From the NCBI RefSeq assembly GCF_001661495.1, contig NZ_BDDT01000001.1, forward strand, positions 310,001 through 374,000: 64,000 nt of DNA. The letters run 5' to 3'. The notes below the pieces were generated by a model. It made no database searches and was not told where the DNA came from. It worked only from the letters and a program-made list of their open reading frames with translations. This DNA is from Pseudoalteromonas prydzensis. Lineage in GTDB: Bacteria; Pseudomonadota; Gammaproteobacteria; Enterobacterales; Alteromonadaceae. Both the position numbers and the translations under genes were made by a program. Shown piece by piece: positions 52,886-61,639 of this stretch (within the stretch, counting starts at the first letter, position 1; every line of letters starts with the position of its first letter).

Positions 52886-53094
52886 AATTAACTCCAAATG
52901 TAGTCGACTGAATAACCTGTTTATGCCGAGCACTATAACTAGCCATAAATATCAACAAGGTGGAGAAAACATTAAATTTTGTTAATGTTTACTTAAGTGA
53001 GTAATACCTTAGTCAAAAATAGCTTACTACGACTAGCATCACTGCAATATTTATGTATAACTAGAGCGATAAGACTTATCGCTCTAGGAATTTC

Positions 53095-54252
53095 ATGCAA
53101 CTTTCAAATCAGCTATTAAATCGCTTAACCGCAGGCTTAGTCGCTGTGATCATTGGCTTTACCAGCTCTATCGCGCTCATTTATCAAGTTGTTATTGTAC
53201 TCGGTGGTACAGCTGAATTAGTTGCCAGCTGGGTACTGATGCTAGGCCTCGCAATGGGTGTAACATCAATTGGTCTATCGTATTATTATAAAATTCCCAT
53301 CTTGATTGCGTGGTCAACAACTGGCGCCGCTTTACTGATCACCAGTGCCCAAGGCTATAGTTTAAATCAAGCGGTGGGCGCATTTATGTTCAGCGCCTTA
53401 CTCGTGTTTATTTCTGGTATTACTGGCTGGTTTGCAAAAATAATGGAGCGTATCCCCAGTCAAATAGCCTGCGCTATGCTTGCAGGTGTACTGGTAACAT
53501 TTGGCATTGATGTATTTAACTTTATGAGCGAAACACCGTTACTCATCGGGGTCATGGTGTTGGTCTATTTAGTCTGCAAACGGCTCATACCACGTTTTAC
53601 TATGTTAATGGTGCTCATTGCAGGCTTTGTTATGGCTGGCGTCACAGGGCAAATTGATACCAGTAGTTGGCATTGGAAAATGAGTGAGTTTGCGTTTATT
53701 AGTCCAGAATTCAATTTGCAAGCAATGATAAGCGTGGGTATTCCGCTTTATATTGTCACTATGACCTCACAAAACTTACCCGGAATTGCGGTGTTAAAAG
53801 CCCATAATTACCCAGCCCCCGTTTCTGCTGCGCTCAACGTAACTGGCCTCACTAATATTTTAATTGCCCCATTTGGTGGTTACGCCATTAATTTAGCGGC
53901 CATTACCGCTGCAATTTGCATGAGCGAAGACGCTGACAGCAACCCTAACAAACGCTACTGGGCAAGTATTGCTGGCGGTGGTTTTTATATTTTAATGGCC
54001 ATAGGCGCAGCAACATTAGTAGGATTAGTCGCAAGTCTTCCGCAAGCACTTATTTTAGCACTGGCTGGGATCGCTTTATTTACCACCATAGCATCGAGTT
54101 TACAGCAAGCGTTGTCAGACAGTTATTACACTGAAGCGGCCATGATAACCTTTTTAGTAACAGCCTCTGATCTCACTTTGTTCTCTGTTGGCTCAGCATT
54201 TTGGGGCATACTCGCAGGCGGGCTGACTTTATGGCTGATCCCACGAAAATAA
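53095..54252 (+). CDS. benE: BenE-family transporter
   Basis: A 385-residue membrane protein with about 11-12 segments. It matches the benzoate/H+ symporter family: GFTSSIALIYQVVIVLGGTAE, SYYYKIPILIAWSTTGAALL, the central MTSQNLPGIAVLKAHNYPAP and FGGYAINLAAITAAICMSEDA. BenE proteins take up benzoate with protons; the true substrate here is not known, since no benzoate-degradation genes are adjacent. A convergent aromatic-acid-type efflux operon lies next to it, which keeps aromatic acids plausible. Monocistronic. Confidence 0.88.
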   Translation: MQLSNQLLNRLTAGLVAVIIGFTSSIALIYQVVIVLGGTAELVASWVLMLGLAMGVTSIGLSYYYKIPILIAWSTTGAALLITSAQGYSLNQAVGAFMFSALLVFISGITGWFAKIMERIPSQIACAMLAGVLVTFGIDVFNFMSETPLLIGVMVLVYLVCKRLIPRFTMLMVLIAGFVMAGVTGQIDTSSWHWKMSEFAFISPEFNLQAMISVGIPLYIVTMTSQNLPGIAVLKAHNYPAPVSAALNVTGLTNILIAPFGGYAINLAAITAAICMSEDADSNPNKRYWASIAGGGFYILMAIGAATLVGLVASLPQALILALAGIALFTTIASSLQQALSDSYYTEAAMITFLVTASDLTLFSVGSAFWGILAGGLTLWLIPRK

Positions 54253-54364
54253 CACTCGCAATAAACCAGTTTAGCGCATCGTTGAGTAGCCATTGTGCTA
54301 ATTAGTGGTTTATAAACTCACGCCAACAGTGATCATTATTTAAACACACTTAGTATAGCAAGAT

Positions 54365-54407
54365 AATAACCGCCCTAGTGCATAAGGAACTGACTAAGGC
54401 GGTTATT
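54365..54407. terminator. Convergent terminator benE / FUSC
   Basis: 15-bp stem with one mismatch, AATAACCGCCCTAGT (54365-54379) with its partner at 54393-54407, 13-base loop, between two convergent genes. The right arm touches the 8-base tandem repeat that follows. Confidence 0.6.
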
Positions 54408-54445
54408 ATTCAACTATTCAACTATTCAACTATTCAACTATTCAA
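54407..54445. repeat. 8-bp tandem repeat covering the FUSC stop codon
   Basis: The unit TATTCAAC is repeated 4.9 times without error. The TAG stop of the FUSC gene lies in the unit nearest to it, so copy number changes should leave the protein unaltered but change the distance between stop and terminator. Confidence 0.9.
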
Positions 54446-55475
54446 AAGTATGGTGTCTTGTCGCGCTAAAACGGTTAAGAATATGATGCATAATATACAC
54501 TGCACATAAGCTGACAATAATGGCCACAGAAACCGATGCAAACCGATACAGCGCGCTGTAAATCAAATCTTGACCAGGACCTAGAGACTGACCAAATAAA
54601 ATCCCAAAGGTGGTGATAATACCAAAGCCAACACCTGGGATCCCGCCGCCGATAATATGATAACGACTAAAAATAAAGGTCAAAATCCACAATATCAGCG
54701 CTGGGAAAAGCAAAATGTCCGTGTGGTTATATAAAAATAACTGTGACACCAGCGCCAAATTACAGCCAATTAAAGTACCGATTGCTCGTTGCCAGCCAGC
54801 CATTCCCGCGGCTTTCCAACACAGCGGAAACAAAATTAAAATCGAGGCTGCTTGCGCTGAAATTGAATCTTGTAAATCAAAGACTTGAAAAAGCACAAAG
54901 GATAACGTCGCGACGGTTGCACATAACAGTACTTCATGGCGAATGCTCTCTTTTGCTTTAGTGGGCATTACGCGAGCTTGGCGCGGGGCAACATCAGGAA
55001 ACATAAAGTGCATTAATACCGCGGTCAGTACCGTGACTACAACCGCTAAACCATTGCTTATAATTAGCGGATAAATACTGGTGCCATTGCCGACATAACT
55101 GGCAAAGTGCAATTGAATAGATAAACTCACCACACTCAAAGCACCAAATAAAAAGTTAGATCCACGGCTCATTTGATAAAATAAAAACGTAAATGCTAAA
55201 AAGCTCAACATGGTCATAACCACAGGTAAATGCGAAAACAACCCTTGCACAATCAGCACAAATAAAGCACTAAATACGGCACTGGCAAAAAACTGACGAA
55301 TTATATGTGCATTTAAAATCGGCACTAAACCAAGTAACAACATAGGATAAACGGTAAAGAAAATCCCATTAGGCCAGTTCATTAACTTACATAGGCTAAA
55401 GCCTAGGGCACTGCCACCGGCGATACGAAGTGCTTGACGAAGGCCATTTTTATCAAGGACATATGGTGCTGACAT
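54438..55475 (-). CDS. FUSC-family membrane protein (aromatic acid efflux type)
   Basis: A 345-residue protein with two sets of about five to six membrane segments: KNGLRQALRIAGGSALGFSLCKLMNWPNG at the start, and AQAASILILFPLCWKAAGMAGWQRAIGTLIG in the second half, both typical of FUSC/AaeB-like exporters. It follows the HlyD gene by nine bases. With the membrane fusion protein it would form a pump for small acids or drugs across the inner membrane. It lacks the long soluble middle of E. coli AaeB, so it is a short FUSC form. Confidence 0.85.
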   Translation of the reverse strand: MSAPYVLDKNGLRQALRIAGGSALGFSLCKLMNWPNGIFFTVYPMLLLGLVPILNAHIIRQFFASAVFSALFVLIVQGLFSHLPVVMTMLSFLAFTFLFYQMSRGSNFLFGALSVVSLSIQLHFASYVGNGTSIYPLIISNGLAVVVTVLTAVLMHFMFPDVAPRQARVMPTKAKESIRHEVLLCATVATLSFVLFQVFDLQDSISAQAASILILFPLCWKAAGMAGWQRAIGTLIGCNLALVSQLFLYNHTDILLFPALILWILTFIFSRYHIIGGGIPGVGFGIITTFGILFGQSLGPGQDLIYSALYRFASVSVAIIVSLCAVYIMHHILNRFSATRHHTFE

Positions 55476-55484
55476 GTTGCCCCC

Positions 55485-56546
55485 TTAATAAATAAAATGC
55501 AGTAAGCTGATCAAACGAATTTGTGCACTGGCACACCATTGGCCTATTGTAGATTCAGGTAATAATTGCACTGTAGCCCGTGCCCCACTGGGTAACTTAC
55601 TCAGTAATTGCGGCTGCTCTAAATTTATATGAATACGTTGACGCTGCGCATCCCGCACCCAACGATTACTGTTCTCGGTGCTACTCAGTAAACCATTAGC
55701 ACTAAGTTGGCCATCACTTACACCCGCTTCAAATGAGCCTATATTGGCGTCAAAAACCTGCCCTGGTAAGGCATCGAAAGTGACTTTAGCTCGGCTACCT
55801 AAAGCAAAATTTGCTAATGATTTTTCACGAAAATCAGCCACAAGATCAGCCTTATTTGCCACAATGGCTAACAATGGCTGGCCTTTACTAGCAAAAGTCC
55901 CCGAGCTCACTTGTAAGTTTGCTACTTTTCCATCGGTATCCGCAGTCACTGTGCTGTAGGATAAATTAAGCTCAGCCTGAGCTAATTGATTCTGCGCATG
56001 ACGTAACGCAAGGTTGTCATCTCCTAATTGACCGCGGGCTAATTTTGCCTCGGTTAACTGCGCCTCAATCGCTGCCACATTTGCTTTACTTGATTGAAAA
56101 TTAGCACTGATGGTTTCATATTCTTGCTCTGAAATAGAGCGTTTTTTCAATAACGATTCACTGCGATCAAATAACAACGTTTGCTCATGTAATTTGGCAT
56201 TACCCGCAGCTAGCTGAGCTTCAATCGCTTTAACACTACTGTCTAGGCGCTGGTTTTGTAACTGCGCATCTGCAAAAGCCAGTTGCGCTTGTTCAACTGC
56301 TAATTGAAATGGAGCCGCTTCAATTAAAAATAATGGCTCGCCTTTGTTTACCGCTTGATTATTGTTCACCAATACTTGATTAACGCGGCCACTAACTTGC
56401 GGGGTAACTTGGACAACAGGATGATACACCCGCGCTTGTGGCGTCACCGGTAAATACATATCAGCAACAACAAAATAGACAAATAATAAGATAAACCCGA
56501 CTAATGATATTTTTACATAACGGGCAAATTTTTGATCTGGTGTCAT
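55485..56546 (-). CDS. HlyD/EmrA-family membrane fusion protein
   Basis: A 353-residue protein. One membrane segment (ISLVGFILLFVYFVVADMYL, about 13-32), then the lipoyl-like half VTPQVSGRVNQVLVNNNQAVNKGEPLFLI, a coiled-coil hairpin about 75-185, the second lipoyl half STVTADTDGKVANLQVSSGTFA, and a beta-barrel domain with LGSRAKVTFDALPGQVF. It bridges the inner-membrane pump to an outer-membrane channel. Starts three bases after the MarR stop. No TolC-type gene is here. Confidence 0.9.
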   Translation of the reverse strand: MTPDQKFARYVKISLVGFILLFVYFVVADMYLPVTPQARVYHPVVQVTPQVSGRVNQVLVNNNQAVNKGEPLFLIEAAPFQLAVEQAQLAFADAQLQNQRLDSSVKAIEAQLAAGNAKLHEQTLLFDRSESLLKKRSISEQEYETISANFQSSKANVAAIEAQLTEAKLARGQLGDDNLALRHAQNQLAQAELNLSYSTVTADTDGKVANLQVSSGTFASKGQPLLAIVANKADLVADFREKSLANFALGSRAKVTFDALPGQVFDANIGSFEAGVSDGQLSANGLLSSTENSNRWVRDAQRQRIHINLEQPQLLSKLPSGARATVQLLPESTIGQWCASAQIRLISLLHFIY

Positions 56547-56549
56547 TCT

Positions 56550-57026
56550 TTATTTCTCTTGGCTTAAAAGTGTTAAACAACGGCGCGCATTCTCTTCCAT
56601 TTGTACTAGTCCATACGCCATCGTATCTAATTGCGCTGTGGTTAGTCCTGCATAAAGTTGCAGCTTAACATCGACGATCAACACTTTAAGTGTACTCAGC
56701 AATTGCTGACCTTGCTCGGTAAAATAAATTTTTCTACTGCGCTTATCGTCTTCATCTACGCGTCGAGTAATTAGCTGTTGCTGCTCAAGCTGTTTAACCG
56801 TGCGAGTTAGTGAAGGCATTTCAATCCCTAAACTGTGGGCTAACTGTTGTTGCGTTGCCCCCTCTGACAGATGGTTTATGTGGATCATCGCAATCCAACG
56901 CGATTGTGTTAAACCTAATGGCTCAACTGCTGCAGTGATCGCTTCTCGGCACAAACGATGTACGCGGCCCATATTGCCGCATAGGGTTAAATCTAACGTT
57001 TCATGAAAAGGAATTGGTGAAGTCAT
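56550..57026 (-). CDS. MarR-family regulator of the efflux operon
   Basis: A 158-residue winged-helix protein: GLTQSRWIAMIHINHLSEGATQQQLAHSLGIEMPSLTRTVKQLEQ with the recognition helix, then the wing QQLITRRVDEDDKRSRKIYFTEQG. Most MarR proteins are repressors released by small phenolic compounds. I choose ATG 57026 (GGAA upstream) over the ATG at 57038, which lacks a ribosome site. It is the first gene of the operon marR-like, hlyD-like, fusC-like. Two identical palindromes upstream should be its own operators. Confidence 0.88.
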   Translation of the reverse strand: MTSPIPFHETLDLTLCGNMGRVHRLCREAITAAVEPLGLTQSRWIAMIHINHLSEGATQQQLAHSLGIEMPSLTRTVKQLEQQQLITRRVDEDDKRSRKIYFTEQGQQLLSTLKVLIVDVKLQLYAGLTTAQLDTMAYGLVQMEENARRCLTLLSQEK

Positions 57027-57042
57027 AACATATTCCATTTAT

Positions 57043-57080
57043 TTAGCATGCTAACTAGTTTACAGTAGTTAGCATGCTAA
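57043..57080. promoter_or_regulatory. Twin palindromic operators of the MarR regulator
   Basis: TTAGCATGCTAA occurs twice, at 57043-57054 and 57069-57080, each a perfect 12-bp palindrome, with centres 26 bases apart. They lie 17 to 54 bases upstream of the MarR ATG. The interval between them contains an AT-rich stretch that could be the promoter core. MarR binding and self-repression is inferred. Confidence 0.8.
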
Positions 57081-57213
57081 GTAAATATTACGTTTATGTA
57101 CTTACTTTCCAAAAGGGGCCGTTCTAAGCAGGCGTGTAATATATAATAATTTGATTTAAATAAATTTTTCTTGGATTTTTAATAGCCAGCAAGCTGGCCA
57201 TTAAATAGCGAAT

Positions 57214-58098
57214 TTAAAAATTAAGTAGGTTAGCAGGAGAGTATTGATCAGTCAGAATTTTAGTGTCACTTGGCCAGTCTTGATTATTTTTGGTGGACTG
57301 CATACCTTTACTAATCGCTTTAATATCCACATCATAAGGGGACAGTAACGGAGCTAATTTTTTTACACGTGCTGCAATACTTTGCTCTGTTGGCATGTTA
57401 TCAAAGCCCGCCAAAATAATGCGGTTACTGTTTTTTTCAGTGATAACATTAATGAAGTCACCAAATACAGCATGATAAGTTGCCGATTCATGTTCATACA
57501 GCTTACTTGATGAAAACGTATTAGCGGCCACAATACCATTAGGTGCTAGTACACTTTTTACTTCCTCAAAAAACTCTTTAGTCAGTAAGTGCTCAGGGAT
57601 GTAATCACCATTAAAAGCATCGAGAATAATCCAATCGTACTGCTGCTTTTTAAGTGCGGCGCGTTTTACAAAAATACGTCCATCTTGGACCTTTGAAGTT
57701 ACTTTATCCGTTTCTTTAAAATCAAAAAAATCACGCGCAACCTTAATAACTGCAGGGTCTATTTCAACATTTTCAATACTGGCAGTAGGGTATAGCTGAT
57801 GAATAACATTAGATAATGTACCACCGCCAAGGCCAATAATAAGCACATTTTGTGGGTTATCTATCATCAATAAACTAGCAAAAGTGAGCTTTGTATAGTT
57901 AAACACTAACTTTTGAGGCTTGCTTTTATACATGCAGCTTTGACTGCTTTTACGGGTTTTTTCGTCAAACTTTAAACAGCGTAAGTCACCGGTTTCTTCA
58001 ACTAAAATATTACGATAAAGCGAACGCTCTTGGTGAATAACATCAGCGTAAGCACTAAAAGCAGTTAACAATAAAGCAGCTATTAAATACTTAAACAT
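57214..58098 (-). CDS. Spermidine-synthase-like methyltransferase-fold protein, probably exported or anchored
   Basis: A 294-residue protein. Rossmann motifs of the spermidine synthase family: VLIIGLGGGTLSNVIHQLYP (motif I), IENVEIDPAVIKVA and DWIILDAFNGDYIPEHLLTKEF. The N-terminus MFKYLIAALLLTAFSAYADV looks like a cleavable signal peptide, unusual for an enzyme that would need decarboxylated SAM. Its ATG lies eight bases inside the upstream membrane-protein gene. In many bacteria both parts form one fused chain, so this is a split version. The reaction is unknown. Confidence 0.78.
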   Translation of the reverse strand: MFKYLIAALLLTAFSAYADVIHQERSLYRNILVEETGDLRCLKFDEKTRKSSQSCMYKSKPQKLVFNYTKLTFASLLMIDNPQNVLIIGLGGGTLSNVIHQLYPTASIENVEIDPAVIKVARDFFDFKETDKVTSKVQDGRIFVKRAALKKQQYDWIILDAFNGDYIPEHLLTKEFFEEVKSVLAPNGIVAANTFSSSKLYEHESATYHAVFGDFINVITEKNSNRIILAGFDNMPTEQSIAARVKKLAPLLSPYDVDIKAISKGMQSTKNNQDWPSDTKILTDQYSPANLLNF

Positions 58099-58711
58099 GC
58101 TTAGTCTCCTTATTAGTTAATTGATTAACAGCAATTGCTAATAAACCTAATAACCCCAAGGTAGTCGCAAAACCTAAAATAATGGTATTTACATCAAACG
58201 CGAGCACCATATAAAACGAAGTGATAATAGTGCCAAGCGCACTGCCCAAGGTGCTGACAAAGTATAAACCACCCGCAACTTGACCGCTGTGTTCGCTATC
58301 AGTCACTAACAAACGTACTGAATAAGGTGAGATCATACCTAAGATAATAGTTGGCACAAAAAACAATGCAGTAGAGGCAAGCAATGAACCATAGCGGCTA
58401 TCTTCAATATGAGTAAAAATAAACTCCATTATCGGCTCTGCAAACAATGCAATGGGCACCACCATAATGCTTGCCAATAAGAATATTGAACCGTATTTAG
58501 TTAACGAAGGGCGCTTAATTGATAACTTACCGCCAAGCAAATAACCAAATGACAAACTCAGCATAAACACAGTAATAATGCTGCCCCAAATATGCACACT
58601 ACTGCCAAAAAATGGCGCTAAAATTCGCCCACCTAATAGCTCAATTCCCATGATACTAAAGCCGCTACTAAAGGCTAAAAAATAAATTAATGCGTTGGTT
58701 TTATTTAACAT
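58091..58711 (-). CDS. Membrane half of a fused MFS/spermidine-synthase-type protein
   Basis: A 206-residue protein with about six membrane segments, starting NALIYFLAFSSGFSIMGIELLGGRILAPFFG, the hallmark of the membrane domain of fused spermidine-synthase-like proteins, and continuing with TALFFVPTIILGMISPYSVRL. It overlaps the downstream spermidine-synthase-like gene by eight bases. Together they form one functional unit. A copy of the recurring palindrome lies 72 bases before the ATG. Confidence 0.78.
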   Translation of the reverse strand: MLNKTNALIYFLAFSSGFSIMGIELLGGRILAPFFGSSVHIWGSIITVFMLSLSFGYLLGGKLSIKRPSLTKYGSIFLLASIMVVPIALFAEPIMEFIFTHIEDSRYGSLLASTALFFVPTIILGMISPYSVRLLVTDSEHSGQVAGGLYFVSTLGSALGTIITSFYMVLAFDVNTIILGFATTLGLLGLLAIAVNQLTNKETKHV

Positions 58712-58782
58712 TCAGTTTGTTCTTATTATTTTACAGTGAACTCATCTTATCGTGATGAATAAAAACTGGCCAGCTTTTATAC

Positions 58783-58799
58783 TGTAAAGGGCGTTTACA
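58783..58799. repeat. 17-bp palindrome TGTAAA-GGGCG-TTTACA, copy 5
   Basis: Recurring motif with one change in the spacer. It lies 72 bases upstream of the membrane-protein ATG on the minus strand, in promoter position. Confidence 0.55.
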
Positions 58800-58892
58800 A
58801 ATTGATTGTGTTAAGCAATTTAAATCAAGCAACTGCAGCTTTGTATCAATAAAATAAGGATGCAGCCATACAGACTGCATAATAAACTCAGT

Positions 58893-59393
58893 TTAATAAG
58901 CGCCTTCACTATAAATAAGCTCATAGCTGTGGCTGTATATCTCTAGGATATTACCAAACGGGTCTTCCATATAAATCATACGGTAAGGCTTTTCGCCAGG
59001 GTAATAATAACGCGGCTCTGCCATACGCTTTTTACCGCCGGCTGCAACAATACGCTCAGCTAGCTCTTCTAGATGAGGGTCTTGCACACAGAAATGGAAC
59101 ACACCGGTTTTCCAATACTCAAAGTTATCGTCTGGGTTTTGTTGGTTTTTGAATTCAAATAGTTCAACACCAATACGATCGCCTGTTGATAAATGCGCGA
59201 TCCGAAATTTCTCCCAGTTGGCACCAAAGACATCAGTACACATTTGCCCAATTGCGCTATCATCTTCAATTACTTCGGTCGGTTTCATAATCACATACCA
59301 ACCTAAAACTTGAGAATAAAACTCAACGGCTTTTTCAAGATCCGGCACTGAAATACCAATGTGTGAAAAATTACGCGGATAAACGTTACCCAT
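58893..59393 (-). CDS. VOC-family lyase/dioxygenase-like protein
   Basis: A 166-residue protein: FSHIGISVPDLEKAVEFYSQVLGWYV at the start with the first metal His, HFCVQDPHLEELAERI in the middle, and MIYMEDPFGNILEIYSHSYE near the end with the metal Glu. Family members include glyoxalase I and ring-cleavage dioxygenases; the substrate cannot be told. Divergent from a LysR gene 103 bases away, which probably controls it. Confidence 0.85.
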   Translation of the reverse strand: MGNVYPRNFSHIGISVPDLEKAVEFYSQVLGWYVIMKPTEVIEDDSAIGQMCTDVFGANWEKFRIAHLSTGDRIGVELFEFKNQQNPDDNFEYWKTGVFHFCVQDPHLEELAERIVAAGGKKRMAEPRYYYPGEKPYRMIYMEDPFGNILEIYSHSYELIYSEGAY

Positions 59394-59496
59394 AATCTGT
59401 ACTCCTGCTCACCAATATTTATTAGAGCGGCTACTTTACGAACAACAGTACATTAAGTAAAATTATCATTAATCATGATAATGAGTACGCTTTGTA

Positions 59497-60387
59497 ATGA
59501 TAAATCCTATTTGGCTAAATACCTTTTGCACGCTTGTTGAAGTAAATCATTTTACTCGCACCAGCGAACGTTTATTTATGACTCAATCGGGTGTAAGTCA
59601 GCATATAAAAAAGCTTGAACAACAACTTGATTGCGAGTTACTAGAGCGCCATGGCAAACAATTTACGCTAACAGCCCAAGGGCAAAGCTTGTATCAAAAA
59701 GGCAGCCAACTACTCAAAGATTGGCAGTTTTTAGAACAAGAGCTGCACAACGATTTTCCTTACAGTGGCGAGGTTAAAGTGCAATCTCCGGGAAGTTGTG
59801 GACTTAAATTTTATAAGCAATTGCTTAACTTGCAAACACAACACAGTGCACTCACTATAGATTACCGCTTTGCACCCAATGAGAGTGTTGAGCAAGCTGT
59901 TGCCAACCACAATGCTGATATAGGTTTTTTAACACAAGCTCCCACCTTGAGCGAAGTAACCAGCCACAAAATTGGCCAAGAAGCCCTGTTATTAATAACA
60001 CCCGCAGGTTATGACTCCCCATCTTGGCAAACCTTGTGTGAGCTAGGGTTTATCGCCCACCCAGATGCGAAGCACCATGCGCAGCTATTACTGAGCGAGC
60101 ATTACTCTGAATTTGAACATATCGACCAGATTAAACGTACGGGGTTTTCAAATCAGATTAGCTTGATCTTAGAGCCGGTCAGCCTTGGATTTGGTTTTAC
60201 AGTTATGCCAGCGCATGCGGTAGGCGCCTTCAATAAACCTGAATTAATTAAAATTCATCACTTAACAAACCCGATCAGTGAAGCAATTTATGTCTGTCAT
60301 CATCGCAACCGCCCACTGGCTAAACGGATGCATACCGTGATAGACGCTATCAAAACCAGCTTAATGTTACTGCCTACGAGTAAATGA
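59497..60387 (+). CDS. LysR-family transcriptional regulator
   Basis: A 296-residue protein. Helix-turn-helix: WLNTFCTLVEVNHFTRTSERLFMTQSGVSQHIKKLEQQLDCELLER; effector domain from about 90. AATATCAT-type dyad ATTATCATTAATCATGATAATG (first bases at 59461) lies just before the start and is a candidate operator. Divergent from the VOC gene. The effector is unknown. Confidence 0.88.
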   Translation: MINPIWLNTFCTLVEVNHFTRTSERLFMTQSGVSQHIKKLEQQLDCELLERHGKQFTLTAQGQSLYQKGSQLLKDWQFLEQELHNDFPYSGEVKVQSPGSCGLKFYKQLLNLQTQHSALTIDYRFAPNESVEQAVANHNADIGFLTQAPTLSEVTSHKIGQEALLLITPAGYDSPSWQTLCELGFIAHPDAKHHAQLLLSEHYSEFEHIDQIKRTGFSNQISLILEPVSLGFGFTVMPAHAVGAFNKPELIKIHHLTNPISEAIYVCHHRNRPLAKRMHTVIDAIKTSLMLLPTSK

Positions 60388-60455
60388 GTGTTAATCTAAA
60401 TATTCCAGCGTATTTCTGTTAAGCTGATAGGGAGTTTTTACGTTAAAGGATAGTG

Positions 60456-60908
60456 ATGATGGAAGTAAAACAGCTAGCAAGTAAGACTTTAACCGGTTTA
60501 AAAGTAAGAACCTGCAATGCCAATGAAATGAATACTGGCACAGCAAAAATCGCAGATCTTTGGCAACGGTTTGCTGATAAATACACCGCAGAGCTCACTA
60601 AAAACAGCCATGTGTATGGCGTATACACCAATTATGAAAGCGATGTAACAGGTGATTTTGATGTGATTGCCTGTTCTGATGCTCAATCAACTCATGCACG
60701 TGATGCAGTTAAGGTTACAACAACTGCTGGACGTTACTTAGTTTTTACTGGTGAGGGTGAAATGCCCGATGCCATAATCGATTTATGGGGCGAAATTTGG
60801 CAATACTTCAGCTCAGATGATTGTCGTTACACGCGAACTTATACCAGCGATTTTGAGTACTATAAAAATGCTAATGAGGTAGAAATAGCCATCGCTATTG
60901 CTGAGTAA
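60456..60908 (+). CDS. GyrI-like effector-binding-domain protein
   Basis: A 150-residue protein matching the AraC effector-binding (GyrI-like) domain: ASKTLTGLKVRTCNANE, IADLWQRFADKY, HVYGVYTNYESDVTGDFDVIACSD and AGRYLVFTGEGEMPDAIIDLWGEIWQYF, then the typical end EYYKNANEVEIAIAI. Such stand-alone proteins bind small molecules or protect gyrase. Three start codons follow each other (GTG ATG ATG); AAAGGA favours the first ATG. Confidence 0.82.
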   Translation: MMEVKQLASKTLTGLKVRTCNANEMNTGTAKIADLWQRFADKYTAELTKNSHVYGVYTNYESDVTGDFDVIACSDAQSTHARDAVKVTTTAGRYLVFTGEGEMPDAIIDLWGEIWQYFSSDDCRYTRTYTSDFEYYKNANEVEIAIAIAE

Positions 60909-60925
60909 ACATACCGCGTTTATTA

Positions 60926-60962
60926 CAAGGTTCGCAGCCTGAAAACTAAGCTGCGAGCCTTG
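60926..60962 (+). terminator. Hairpin after the GyrI-like gene
   Basis: 13-bp stem with one G-U-type mismatch, CAAGGTTCGCAGC (60926-60938) with its partner at 60950-60962, 18 bases past the stop. Confidence 0.55.
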
Positions 60963-61114
60963 CATTGTAAGTCGCGTTTCAATATAACCACACTAATTTA
61001 AATCTTACTTTAAACTACGCTTAGCGATGCTTGTGTAAAAAAGAAAAATAAATAAAGCTTGTTATCCTGTTTAGCTTACTGTTATCCTGCTCGGCATCGG
61101 GTTGATAGAAAGCC

Positions 61115-61186
61115 CTGTTTATTTGTACGTACCACGTTGTTATTAGTAATAATCCTTCGCGTTATCCTCAGTTAAATACTTGTTTT
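61115..61186 (+). promoter_or_regulatory. Duplicated cold-shock leader block, copy 1
   Basis: A 72-base block that recurs at 61512-61583 with about two differences, 59 bases before the csp ATG. Long conserved leaders in cspA-type mRNAs fold differently with temperature and govern translation; the same is inferred here. Confidence 0.65.
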
Positions 61187-61244
61187 CTTCCTGCTAAATT
61201 GCCTATTTAAAGGCGAATTTTTTATTAATTCTTAGGATTTTATT

Positions 61245-61454
61245 ATGTCTACTACAACAACTGGTTCAGTAAAATGGTTTAACGAAGCTAAAGGTTTTGG
61301 TTTTATTGAACAAGAGTCTGGCGCTGACGTTTTCGCTCATTTCAGCGCTATCAGCGGTGACGGCTTCAAAACGCTAGCAGAAGGCCAACGTGTACAGTTT
61401 ACTGTTACTCAAGGTCAAAAAGGCCCGCAAGCTGAAAATATCGTTTGCATCTAA
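61245..61454 (+). CDS. CspA-family cold-shock protein 1
   Basis: A 69-residue protein with both RNA-binding motifs, KGFGFIEQ (RNP1) and DVFAHFSAI (RNP2), and the start [13 protein letters not shown]. It is an RNA chaperone of the cytoplasm. TTAGGATT precedes the ATG. The next csp gene is a near copy, with a few changes (KWF to KFF, A to P at residue 29). Confidence 0.95.
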   Translation: MSTTTTGSVKWFNEAKGFGFIEQESGADVFAHFSAISGDGFKTLAEGQRVQFTVTQGQKGPQAENIVCI

Positions 61455-61511
61455 TTTTTAATTAATGGGTTAGTAATAACCCGTTAATGCACTATAAGTT
61501 TGAAAGAAATT

Positions 61512-61583
61512 CTGTTTATTTGTACGTACCACGTTGTTATTAGTAATAATTCATCGCGTTATCCTCAGTTAAATACTTGTTTT
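61512..61583 (+). promoter_or_regulatory. Duplicated cold-shock leader block, copy 2
   Basis: Near-identical to 61115-61186. It lies 56 bases before the second csp ATG and shows that the duplication took in promoter or leader as well as coding sequence. Confidence 0.65.
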
Positions 61584-61639
61584 TTCAGCTAAACCGCCTG
61601 ATTTTAGGCACACTTTTATTAATATCTAGGATATCTATT

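Larger units (their letters stand above)
60909..61244. other. Terminator and long leader before the first cold-shock gene
   Basis: No gene is seen. It holds a terminator-like hairpin (60926-60962) and the promoter and leader of the csp gene, including the 72-base block at 61115-61186 and several GTTATCCT copies near 61060-61170. Confidence 0.6.
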
